Shown: in pieces, positions 1 to 11,400 of the stretch
Layout of the letters: each line of letters begins with the position of its first letter
Position numbering within the stretch: position 1 is the first letter of the stretch
From: JBAXQQ01 sp037131695
GTDB taxonomy: Bacteria; Armatimonadota; Hebobacteria; CAIYQO01
Direction: 5' to 3'
Length of the DNA: 44,680 bases
Assembly (NCBI GenBank): GCA_964638715.1
Contig: CAZWZF010000040.1
Span: 1-44,680, forward strand
The notes under the pieces: model-generated
What the model was told of the DNA's origin: nothing
Databases searched by the model: none
The model's input: only the letters and a program-made list of their open reading frames with translations
Made by a program: the position numbers and the translations under genes

Positions 1-2
1 GC

Positions 3-3000
3 GTCTGGACTCCGGTGGCTACAACTACGCTGCTGACATATACCCATACAACGTTGACAGCCAATACTGCTTATCAGTATCGCGTATACGCTTTAAATGT
101 TGATAGCGACTTATCAACGAAGTATGCCGCGTTTACTTCAAGCACTGCACCGATAGCTCCAGTATTCGTACCAATTGCAGCAGCATCTGCTGATGTCCTG
201 GGTACGGCCATAAAACTTACCTGGACTCCTGTTGCGGGCGTAACTAAATACCAGATATCACGCAGCGACGCAAACCCGCCTGTTGATGAAACAGATTGGG
301 ACCTACCGAGAACTGTAACCGGAACTACATATACTGATAATCTGTGCAGTCCGATGACACAATATTATTTCCGAATTAGATCAGTGTCACCAGAACATGT
401 AAGTGATGTTACATTTGATCAGTATGTATCTGACTGGAATACAACACCGTTAGTATTAATAACAGGTCCAGGTCCAGTTGCTCCTACTATCAGTGCTAAT
501 CCGGTGATAACAAGCAGTTCAGTACAATTAACATGGGATGATACTGATACCGAAACCGGTTATGATGTATGCTATTCCAATACTGATACCGGAATTTGGA
601 AACCCATTCATCTTAATGGCGCAACAAAGACAGTTGATGCAAATGTTAATACATACACAATTACTGATCTTTCAGCAACAGAGTCGATACAACCGAATAC
701 ACATTATTATTTCCGTGTAAGAGCATTACGTTCAATTGCTGGTTCTGCTACTATTGACGGAAACAGTATTAATACTGGAACAGCTTATACTGCTTATTCC
801 GACTGGTCAGATCCTATTGACCTTACAACTTTAGTGACAGCCCCACCAGTTGTAGTACCTGTTACTGTTGATTCACATGAAATTGATGTAACGTGGACTG
901 GAGACCCGACTAAAGTTGCCGGTTATGAATTAGAGTATAGGACACCTGCTAATGCATGGACTTTGATAAGTATTAATCCAACAGTTAATACATTAGTAGT
1001 ACCTGCTACATTTACCGTAAAGCATATAGCATTAAATGCAGATACTACTTATGAATATCGTCTAAGATCATATCTTTTCCAAGTCGGAAAGACGTATTCT
1101 GATTGGAGTGGCATTGCATCTGCAACGACTGCTCCAGAAGTATTACAAGTGTTAACGGTTAATACAGCAACAGATACTACTGTTACATTAAGTTGGCCGA
1201 CATTAACAGGCGCTACTACTTATACAGTACAACGCAGAGGTAATGGGCAGACAACTTATACATCAATTGCTGCCGGGACACAAATAAATACCAATTCGTT
1301 TACTGATACGGGTTTAACATCGAATACTGCATATAGTTATCAAGTTCAATACCAGTATCTTGATCCAACTAATACAGCAATAACGTTCTCTACCTCAGCT
1401 GTTGCAACTGCTGTTACTGCACCGACTCAAGTAACGGGAGTTACTACTACATCAGACACACCGACACAAGTGGTAGTAACCTGGGATAATAACATGGGTG
1501 CTGGAGCTACCGCTTACATTATTGAACGTAGAACAGATGGGAATAATGTTTGGGCTCCTACCGGCAATGTAAATGCTGGTAATATTACAATATACGTTGA
1601 TAATACTGTATTAGCAGGAACGACTTATCATTATAGAGTTGTATCTGTAAATGCACTCGGGTATAAATCGGCTCCAAGTGCAGAAAGTGTTATATCAACA
1701 CCACCGGCAACTGGTAATGTTACAATTTCTGCTCAAGCAGTAACTTCATCCACTCAACTGGCGATTAATATCGTTAGCAACAATTCTGTTCGTTGGAATG
1801 TTCCTCAGATTAAGCTGACAACAGATGCTTGGCCACCTATTATTTCACGACCAGTTGCGTTAGGAACTCCAGTTGATCCTGCTGGTTTCCAAATTTTCTT
1901 AAGTTCGATAATTCCATCATATACTATTACTCAGACAACAGGAGTAACAGCAAAAGCTGCTCAACTTTTATCTGCCGGTACTGCATATGATATTCGAGTA
2001 ATTTCATATACAGATGCTGCGAATTCATTAGGTACTCCAAGTAATGTAATTACATTAGCTACATTACTTGACCAGCCTGTTAATATAGCTGTATTCGCAA
2101 CAGCAACATCACCATCATCTGCATTAACTATAGACTGGAGTGCATGGGCGAACAATGTTAAAGCTTCTGGCTTTAAGTTACAACGTCGAGATGTTGATGC
2201 ATTAGGTGTATTTGCTGATGTTATTGACTTACCTGCTGGAACAACTTCATATAATGATACTGGTCTTTCTGATGCTCATAATTATGAATATCGTTTAGCT
2301 GCATATAATGCTGACGGTGTAATGTCAGTATATAGTGCTGCAGTTGCAGGTGCTACATCGCCGATAGCTCCGATAATAACAGCTCTTGCTGTAGCCGGTA
2401 CTAAGGTTATAGTTTCATGGCCTGCAATTACCGGTGCAACATCCTATGCTGTACAGCGTAGTCCTGACGGTATAACTTATGCCAATTTACTTGGTACTAC
2501 TACTACCAGTGGTGGTGTTGTTACATATTCTGATACAACAGTAACTAACGGTAACAATTACTTCTATCGTGCTCAAGCTGTTGGCACTGGTGGTGGTTCA
2601 TTGTGGTCAAATGTATTCCCGGTAACTATTAGTAATGTTGCAACACCAGTTGATAGCTATGTGATAGCTGTTAATGTTGCTAACCAGCGGGTATATTTCT
2701 CTGCTGACCCAGACGACCAGGTAACTGATGGTATACGTAAAGAAACAGACATCGTAATCACTTGTGTTGATACTCTTCTCCAACCATCTGTTGGTGCAAC
2801 GATACAAGTTGACATCACAAATAATCGTGGTAATTTCGTATTCCATTCTGGTGCGACTGATACTTACGTGAAAACATTTACTGGAATATGTGATGTGAAT
2901 GGTCAATTAACCTTAAGATATACAGGTAGAGCTGATGATAAAATAAATACCGGTGTACTTACTCCACCAACCGTAGCTGACCTTGGTTCACCGATTATAA

Positions 3001-5372
3001 CAGTTAAGGATAGTGGGGGAGCTGCTATAACTACAAATGCAGCATTGAACTCATATCCTGTTCTTATTGGACCACCTGATAAGATGACATTAACCAGTAT
3101 TCCAAATACTGGCAATCCGCCACAAATATTCTCTGATAGTCAGATGACACTAACTGTAACACTTTATGACTTAATAGGACAAACAGTAATGTCTCAAACA
3201 CCGATTTGGTTTACTCAGGCTTGGGCACATTGGACAAATCCTGCCGATCCTAAGTCTGCTACCGATCTCCAAGCTGGTGGTGCTGGTAATATTACCAGAT
3301 ATGCTATGACGGATAATAACGGACAAGCTAAATCATACTTCTCCAGCAACCATTCTGGTCAGTATACCTTGTATGCATACGCACTTAAGAAAGGTTATTC
3401 TGCAACAGTTCTTAATGCTATAAATAATTTAAATGATGTTGTAGACCCAACCACTTATCAGCAATATCTAATGACTGATTCAACTGGTGGATTTGTAACC
3501 AAAAATACTATCGTTACAAATATGACTTATGCAATAGCAGGTCAGGTACCAGGAAGAGCTTATCAGGCATTTGAGATTGATTCTGTAGAACCGGCTGCAA
3601 TATTGTTTGACGGCACTATGTCATCACGAATTGTAGTGAAAGCATACGATAATGATGGCAAACCAGTTATGCCTGGAACTCCTTACAGAGTATCAGCATA
3701 TTTCAATACGAAAGCTTACCCAAGCTTGCTTGAAGATAGCAACAATACGCCGATAACATCAACAACAGACTTGAAGTTTGACGCAAACAATGAAGCTATC
3801 ATCTTCAGTCGCGGTGATTCAAGACATATTGGATTAGTATCATTGGAGTTTGATAATCTTAGACCTGTTGACCAGCATGGCAGAACTCACGAAATTCGTG
3901 ACGTGGTCACCCATTATGGGCCTGATATTACTAATATCTTATTGAAACAACCGGTTGAAAATGACCCGCAAGATGCTATTGCATCGAATAGCACAATCTC
4001 AGGTTATACTGAAGATGGCATCGGCACAATACGTAAAATTTCAACACCGCGTCCATACTTCTATGTATTAACAGAAACGACTCCATTACCTGGTGGATAC
4101 ACAGTAACATTAATTGACAATACAGATCCGCTTAATCCTATTAATACAGGCGTAACCGGAACAACAGATAGTACTGGTAATGTTATCTGGGATACACTCG
4201 GGTATACTTTTGACCTGAAGACAGCTGGGGTAAATTACTCACAAAGAAGCTTATCACTGAAGGTTGAAGGTCAAGATATTAACGGATATGTGACAACGAC
4301 ATTTGATAATATTTCAAACGTAAGAGTAACACGTCCGGTTAGTGCTGATGTTTTCTTTAATACTAATTATGTGAACAATGGACCGAGTATATATCCATAT
4401 GTATTCTTAAATACCTCAGCGAGTATAGATGTCGTAGGTCGTATTTACGATGGTGATATTATACCGCAACGAGTTATAGATGGATTTAATGTGCGATGGG
4501 ATGTAATTACTGTTAATACATTAGTCGGTACTAATATGACTATACTTGATACAACATCATTAACAAATGTATCAGTAACGAAAACTGCTGCAGGTTTCAG
4601 TGGTGTAGTTACTGCAACCATGAGTACAGGTACTGCTGCAGCGCATTATCAAATCGTGCCATGGTTTGATTTGAATGGTAATGATGCTCGTGCTGGTGAT
4701 GGCAGCGAAAACCTGACAACTCCAATTGATGTTTATGTAGGGACACCACCGCCAGCTTCAGTAACTATTACTGGGGGTACTGGAGCTTCATTAGATATAG
4801 CATGGACAACTGCTAATTCATGGGCTGATAATCTTATGGATTACTACTACGTCACGGTAAACGGTGGAGCACCATTCGTTGTACCAGCTGTACCCGGTCA
4901 GTTGAATTACAATTTAACTGTCGGTACCCTATCTCCAGGTGGTGCAAATATGAGCTACTCTTCAGATTATACCATTGCTGTTACATCTGTAAAATCCAGT
5001 ATTGTTATAGGTGCTAATGTTATCCAATCAACAACAGTTTCTCCTGTTCAAATAGAAAGAACTGCACCACCATCTGTAAGTATTGGACCTATTACACCTG
5101 TTGCTGCAGGTGCAGTATATACAATTCCTGTAACTGTTAATCTTGCAAACATAGCAGTCAACACTGCACGTAGTGTATTAATTGAATATAGAGTTTTAGG
5201 TGCAGGTGCTTGGACTTTTGGAACAACATTGTCTCCTGTTGCGGGTTCTGCAACATGGAATCAGCCGAATATGCCAGCCGCTACTACTTTCCAGTATAGA
5301 GCTACTGCAAGTAATGCCCCAAGCATAACTACCCCAACTGTTTCAGCAATAGCTACGGTTTCAACACCATAA
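3..5372 (+). CDS. Giant FN3/Ig-repeat surface or secreted protein (5' partial)
   Basis: The reading frame is open to the left edge of the window and already encodes FN3 sequence before the first possible start codon (a GTG at 15), so the true start lies upstream. About 1,785 residues are visible. Residues 1-880 (counted from 15) hold about nine FN3 units of 90-110 residues, each with a W near strand B and a Y-x-Y/F-R-V/I motif near strand F. Residues about 885-1300 are Ig-like, with a Big_1-type stretch around 1090-1130 (motif TDNNGQA). Residues about 1300-1560 are further beta-sandwich sequence. Two more FN3-like units follow from about 1575 to the end. No sorting signal, transmembrane helix or autotransporter barrel is visible at the C-terminus. 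A role as adhesin, matrix or S-layer-like protein is inferred from architecture alone. A hairpin follows the stop codon. The next gene encodes a similar giant protein. Confidence 0.85.
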   Translation, partial: VWTPVATTTLLTYTHTTLTANTAYQYRVYALNVDSDLSTKYAAFTSSTAPIAPVFVPIAAASADVLGTAIKLTWTPVAGVTKYQISRSDANPPVDETDWDLPRTVTGTTYTDNLCSPMTQYYFRIRSVSPEHVSDVTFDQYVSDWNTTPLVLITGPGPVAPTISANPVITSSSVQLTWDDTDTETGYDVCYSNTDTGIWKPIHLNGATKTVDANVNTYTITDLSATESIQPNTHYYFRVRALRSIAGSATIDGNSINTGTAYTAYSDWSDPIDLTTLVTAPPVVVPVTVDSHEIDVTWTGDPTKVAGYELEYRTPANAWTLISINPTVNTLVVPATFTVKHIALNADTTYEYRLRSYLFQVGKTYSDWSGIASATTAPEVLQVLTVNTATDTTVTLSWPTLTGATTYTVQRRGNGQTTYTSIAAGTQINTNSFTDTGLTSNTAYSYQVQYQYLDPTNTAITFSTSAVATAVTAPTQVTGVTTTSDTPTQVVVTWDNNMGAGATAYIIERRTDGNNVWAPTGNVNAGNITIYVDNTVLAGTTYHYRVVSVNALGYKSAPSAESVISTPPATGNVTISAQAVTSSTQLAINIVSNNSVRWNVPQIKLTTDAWPPIISRPVALGTPVDPAGFQIFLSSIIPSYTITQTTGVTAKAAQLLSAGTAYDIRVISYTDAANSLGTPSNVITLATLLDQPVNIAVFATATSPSSALTIDWSAWANNVKASGFKLQRRDVDALGVFADVIDLPAGTTSYNDTGLSDAHNYEYRLAAYNADGVMSVYSAAVAGATSPIAPIITALAVAGTKVIVSWPAITGATSYAVQRSPDGITYANLLGTTTTSGGVVTYSDTTVTNGNNYFYRAQAVGTGGGSLWSNVFPVTISNVATPVDSYVIAVNVANQRVYFSADPDDQVTDGIRKETDIVITCVDTLLQPSVGATIQVDITNNRGNFVFHSGATDTYVKTFTGICDVNGQLTLRYTGRADDKINTGVLTPPTVADLGSPIITVKDSGGAAITTNAALNSYPVLIGPPDKMTLTSIPNTGNPPQIFSDSQMTLTVTLYDLIGQTVMSQTPIWFTQAWAHWTNPADPKSATDLQAGGAGNITRYAMTDNNGQAKSYFSSNHSGQYTLYAYALKKGYSATVLNAINNLNDVVDPTTYQQYLMTDSTGGFVTKNTIVTNMTYAIAGQVPGRAYQAFEIDSVEPAAILFDGTMSSRIVVKAYDNDGKPVMPGTPYRVSAYFNTKAYPSLLEDSNNTPITSTTDLKFDANNEAIIFSRGDSRHIGLVSLEFDNLRPVDQHGRTHEIRDVVTHYGPDITNILLKQPVENDPQDAIASNSTISGYTEDGIGTIRKISTPRPYFYVLTETTPLPGGYTVTLIDNTDPLNPINTGVTGTTDSTGNVIWDTLGYTFDLKTAGVNYSQRSLSLKVEGQDINGYVTTTFDNISNVRVTRPVSADVFFNTNYVNNGPSIYPYVFLNTSASIDVVGRIYDGDIIPQRVIDGFNVRWDVITVNTLVGTNMTILDTTSLTNVSVTKTAAGFSGVVTATMSTGTAAAHYQIVPWFDLNGNDARAGDGSENLTTPIDVYVGTPPPASVTITGGTGASLDIAWTTANSWADNLMDYYYVTVNGGAPFVVPAVPGQLNYNLTVGTLSPGGANMSYSSDYTIAVTSVKSSIVIGANVIQSTTVSPVQIERTAPPSVSIGPITPVAAGAVYTIPVTVNLANIAVNTARSVLIEYRVLGAGAWTFGTTLSPVAGSATWNQPNMPAATTFQYRATASNAPSITTPTVSAIATVSTP

Positions 5373-5379
5373 ATTAACT

Positions 5380-5422
5380 ATTTCACCCGCTGATTTTGCA
5401 ACCAGCGGGTGAAATTTATGGT
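5380..5422 (+). terminator. Hairpin after giant FN3 gene 1
   Basis: A perfect 13-bp inverted repeat (5380-5392 with 5403-5415, core CACCCGCTG) has a 10-nt loop and starts 7 nt after the stop codon. Only a short T-poor tail follows, so termination may be partial. An extended -10-like sequence (TGG-TATTAT, 5419-5427) directly after it could start transcription of the next gene. Confidence 0.65.
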
Positions 5423-5456
5423 ATTATAGATTAGCAAATAATGTGGAGGAATTTTC

Positions 5457-8400
5457 ATGTTGAAATTTGTGTTTTCATTAGCACTTATAATAATATTATC
5501 AATGTCATCTCTTGCTGATACTAATCAAGTATCATTATCCGTATCACCAGGAAGCACGCTTGTTCAAGGTGCTACATTTAAATTTACCGCGACCCCCTTA
5601 ACTCCCAGTGTGACTTGGCGATATAAATATCTTTATTATGCTTATGACAAGGCAACAGCAACATTTACATGGACAACTTTATCTAATTGGTCTATTAGTC
5701 CGATATTTAATTGGACACCTACTACTGCACAAGCAGGGAATAATATTCAAGTGGCGGTTCACATGATAGATTATTTAGATTTGATGTCAGATCAAACGTT
5801 ATATAAAGATTGGTCAGCTATAACAACTATCTCAGTTCGACCGCGATTATCAAAAGTAAACCTATCAATAACTCCGGGAACTTCTGCTGCATTAGGTTCT
5901 GCTGTAAATTTATCAGCATCAACAGTAAATGGAAATGTTATCACCGGCGCTATAGTTAAATATAGGTTTAGGTATTCCACTGGAAATGGTTGGAGCACAA
6001 TTCAAGATTATTCTCTAAATTCAACAGCTATTTGGCAACCTGATACAACCGGTACATATTTTGTAGAAGTATGTGCAAAGGAATACTCAACTATACCAGT
6101 GCCAACAACAGATTATGATGTAAGATATCAGGTAATATATAAAATAACCCCCGGAGCAACAACGGTTACAACATCAATTAACCCAAGTACAATTCTTTTA
6201 TCTAATGCGGTAACAATTAGTTCTGTATCAGATATCGGAAATAATGCTGAATATTCATATTTATATTCTGCTGATAATGGTACCACATGGAATCCCATAC
6301 AAAATTATTCTTCTTTGTCTATTGCAACATGGGTACCTACGGGTTCTGGTGATTTTTTAATTAAAAGTAGAGTAAGAAGTAAAGGGAATTTATCTGCTTA
6401 TGAAGCAGAATCCCAACCAGTTTCATTGCACGTTAACCCCAAACCACTTAGTGGAGTAAATGTAACAGCGAATCCTGCAAATTCTGTAATCTTGGGTAAT
6501 CAAGTTACTTTTACTGGTGTTTCACAAGGTGGTATCATTCCTAATTATCGTATCAGTATTAAAGCCGCTGATGGGACGATTCTCCCCATCTCAAATGCTT
6601 ATCAGGTTAATGGTAATTTTGTTTGGACACCAGATACTAAAGGGAATTATGCTGTAACCATTGATTGCAAGGAAACTGGTAGTGTAAATGATTATGACTA
6701 TAGAAAAACAATCAATTATCAAGTACTTGAAACCCAAACAAACCTTCAAATTGGTAATCTGATTGCAACTCCAGTATCTCCATTTCAATTTACTAATGGT
6801 ATGGTTGTCACCTTAACTGCAAGTATCTTAAATGGTATAAATCCTGAATATAAGTTTACATATACTGACCTTACTGGTGAATATATTATAAGAGATTACA
6901 GTGTTACCCCAACAATGATTTGGACACCAGCTAAATTAGGTAATTATTCATTGAAAGTATATGTGCGTTCATTTGGAGATGTTGTTACAACGCCTTTAAC
7001 AAAATCGATACAATATAGTTTGTATGATGCTACTACTGCACCTGATATTAATGACCTTTCTATTGCAATAACTGAAAATCCTCCGTATACCATCAATAAT
7101 CCAATAAATATTTCTGCTTTAGCCACCGGAGGTAGAAGTGTTGAGTATAAGTTTACATATCGCAGCCAGTCAAATGCGTTTGCAACAGAGAGTAGTCTTA
7201 AGTCTTATGATTTAATTAATACTGTTAAATTTACTCCAACTAAAGATGATAATTATCGTTTATACGCTTTTGCTCGCGAGCAAGGTAGTGATGCACTATT
7301 TAGAGTTTTTGCATATAAAGATATTACTGTTTTAAAAAACTCAAATAAACCTTCAAATGTTAAGGCTGTTCAAGTTGCTTCTGGAATCAGTCTTACTTGG
7401 GATCAGATAACAGATTGTTACAAGCTTACTGTCAGAAGACGTGTTTACGGTGGAAGAGATTGGAATGTTATAAAACCAGACCCTACAATACCTACTGACA
7501 CCTACTTAATTAATACCGATACTTCTTATATAGATAATATAGTACCAATAATCGGAACAACTTACGAATATCAAGTTGGTAATATTAACCAGCTTTCAGG
7601 TAATATTGCTTGGAGTGATTCAGTATATTTTATGGAAGGATTGTCATGGGGAGCTGTTTCTAATTCAGCAATTTCTTTTGCAGCTCAAGTTCCAGCAATA
7701 CCAAAATTAGTTTCTGCTCAAGATACAATTAATGTTACATGGACATCGTATCCGGGTGTTGATGGCTATATTTTACAATATAGCCTTGATGGTGTAACCT
7801 GGATTGATTTAGATACAAATATTGCGGCAAATATAAATACTTATGCGCATGTTTATACTAATCCTGATGCAACATTAACCAACTTGCCTAAATTAACTTA
7901 TAGAGTTCAGGCATTCAAAAATTTGATAGATTCAACAGGTGTATCAACAAAAACATATTCAAACTGGTTAGTTAAATATGATCAGGCAACAATTGATTTT
8001 ACTTGGTCAGATGTAGGTTCTATTGATGGTTTTAATTTGCAATATAGCAGCGATGGTGCAACATGGATTGATTTAGTTACTGATGTTGACAAATCGAAAA
8101 GATCATATGCATATACAACAACTTTAATTCAATCAGCAGCGATTACTTATAGAGTTGTTGCATTTAAATTATCAGTTGATGCGAATGGTATAACGATAAA
8201 ATCATATAAACAGCCAAGATATACAACAGCAGTAAATAATAACTATATATATAAATATGAAGCTCCATATCCTGTTGTACCATCATTTTCAACAATTGTT
8301 ACAACTGGTGCAACTATCAAGCTAAACTGGTCAGCTTCTATATACTCGCAGTTTTTCAAGATCACTCGTTCACAAGATAATGGCACAACTTGGACAAGTA

Positions 8401-11400
8401 TCGGAAATAGCGTCGGTCAATGCACTGGTCAGTCATTGACTGATGGGGTTACAACTCCACTAAGTAATTATCCAACGATGTATCAATATAGAATATGTGC
8501 CTGCAATGAATATCATCAAACAGATTGGTCGGCATTATCATCTGGTTCATATATTGCTCCTGTTAAACCAACTTGGGTATCTGCAACGTCAACTAATAGT
8601 GGAATTGATTTGATGTGGAATTGTCCGACGGGATATACTTTTGAAATATTCAGAGCCGATAGACCAGCTAATAATCCATTTACATCAACAGTAACAAATT
8701 ATTCTGATAGCACTGCTACGAATAGAACGTATACTTATACCATACGTGCATTAACTCCTCTTCAAGGTTTACCGGCGACACTACCACAAATTCCTGTATA
8801 TTCGGATATTTCAGACCCTATAACTGTTACTACTGGAACTTTCAACTTTAATTTAAACTTAACTATAGGTGCAATAGGTACAAATAACTTAAATCTATCT
8901 TGGAGTCCGTATCCGGATATTCTGGCTCCTGATGCTACTGCAAGCTATGAAGTAGAGAAGTGGAGTGCGGCTTCTCCGACTTGGACAAATGTTAAGACTG
9001 CAGCAAATATTACTGCTTTTCAAGATACAACATTTCCGTATACAACGAATAATACTAATCCTTATACTAATATATATATGTATCGAGTAAGAGTAAAACC
9101 AACAGTACCTCCTGCACCAGCAGGCAGCACTTCCAATTGGGAAATGGTAAGAATTTACAATGTAAATCTTGATAACACGAAAATAACTGCCATTGATAAC
9201 AAAGATAAAACAGTAACATTGACTTGGCCTTCTGTTGCGTCCGCAAAAGGTTATCGTATCAAAAGGACTGGTGGTCCATCTGGGACAGTATTCATGAATA
9301 CTGCTGTCACTTATTCGACACTAACAACATATGTAGATAACAACTCATTAGATTGGGGTTATACTTATGACTATTTTATACAACCAACCGGTGATAGTGG
9401 TGACACATCAACCTTTGATAATAATTATGATATCAGAATAATATTAATTCCTGACAAGCCGGTAATTAATTCCATTACAGTTGATGTAAATGATCATGCA
9501 AGAATAAATCTAACTTTACCTTTTGGTACTGATAGATATAACGTAGAAAGATTAATAGGTGCAACATGGCAGCAAGTAAATCAGACTGTACAAACTGCAA
9601 CAGCTTTAGTACCAACCAATTATACTGATGATACTGTACCGCCAATGTCAAATACTCAATATCGAATAAGAGCATATCTATTAGCAAATGCAACTAATTT
9701 ATCACCATATAGTGATTCTGTTTCGTTTATTAATTTAGCAAGTCATCCTACAACTTTTACAGCGACTGTAGCAAGTGATACTTCAATTAATTTAGCATTT
9801 TCCTTCCCTGCCAATTATGCAGCATGGTTTGCAATAAATCCTTATCCTGACCCATCATCTTATGATATAGTTTATTGTACAGGTGCTGTCGCTAACTGGG
9901 CCGCACCTGCAGGTACAATAAATATTGCTGGTAATTTAAAAACATACACACATGCAAGTTTAACACCGGAGACAACTTATTGGTATAGAATCTACGCATA
10001 TAATAATGCTCCTGTACCGGTAAGATCAACTGCATTTGCGGCATCGAATCCTACAAGTGTTGTGACGCTTCCAACAGCGCCTGTATTAACATTAGGTTCA
10101 GTAGATTGTCACAATGTCAATATGTCCTGGGCATTTACTCCTATCAATGCTGCTACTTCATTCACGTTAGAAGCAGATAAGTATGATGGGGCAGGATGGG
10201 TTGCGATGACAGCTCCGCCTGCTTTAACATCTCCATACGTTGACGCTAATTTATTGCCGGGAACTAAACGTAATTACAGGGTAAAAGCGATTCGAACTGG
10301 AGCAAATTCGTATACAACATTGTATAGTAATACGATAATAGCCCAGACAAGAGATTTACCTGCTGCACCGACATTAATATTGTCAACAATTGACGACACT
10401 TCAATTCAACTGAAGTGGAGTAAAATATTTGTTAGTACTACTCCTGCACAAACAGAATGTATATATAAATACAAAATTAAAAAGGTTACTGATAACACTT
10501 ATTCAGTATGGACAGACATAAATGCTCCAACTGATATAGGCAACAATCAATATACTTACAATATTACTGGATTATTACCAAATACAAAATATCAAGTTTA
10601 TATACAAGCTGTTGATATTGATGGTAATACATCTGCGGATTCAGTAATAAACTCAACTACTACATTAACAGGCAACTCTGCGCTTTCTGTAGTTTCAACA
10701 TCTTCTAACTCTATAACAGTTAACTGGACAGCAATTACTGGAGCAAAAAGTTATACAATTAATGTTAATCCAGGAATAGACATTAATAATATTAATGCAG
10801 CATTAACTCAATATGAAATAACAGCTCTTGCTGATAATTCCTCATTTGATATTAAAATTAAAACCATATCTGATGCAGGAAGTTCTGCATGGAGTAGTAT
10901 ATTAACTGCATATACAAAACCGATACCTCCTACTTTAACTGTCACAAAAGTTAATAATTCAAATGTATTACTTAATTGGAACGAAAGTTATAATCCAATA
11001 ATAACATATAATATTGAAAGATTAGCTGTTGATGGGACTGTCAAACAGATTACCGCCCTAACATCAGGAATCACCGATAATGTAACTGGTGCTGGAGTTT
11101 CATATAAGTATCGTATTAATGTACAAACTGCAGTAGATACATCTCTTTGGAGTAGCTATATTGTTTATTCACTAAATCCTGATGTTCCGATGCTTACTTT
11201 TAAAGCATTATCTCAAACATCAATTCAGATATCATGGAATACTATCGCAAATGCTGATAGTTATGAGTTAGAAAGGAAATCTGGCACCAACTGGATAAAG
11301 ATATCCTCATTCTCACCTGCTATTGATATGAATTTATCACCTGGCACAACTTACACATATCGAATTCAGTCGATAGGAAAAAATGGAGCAGCTTCTGATT

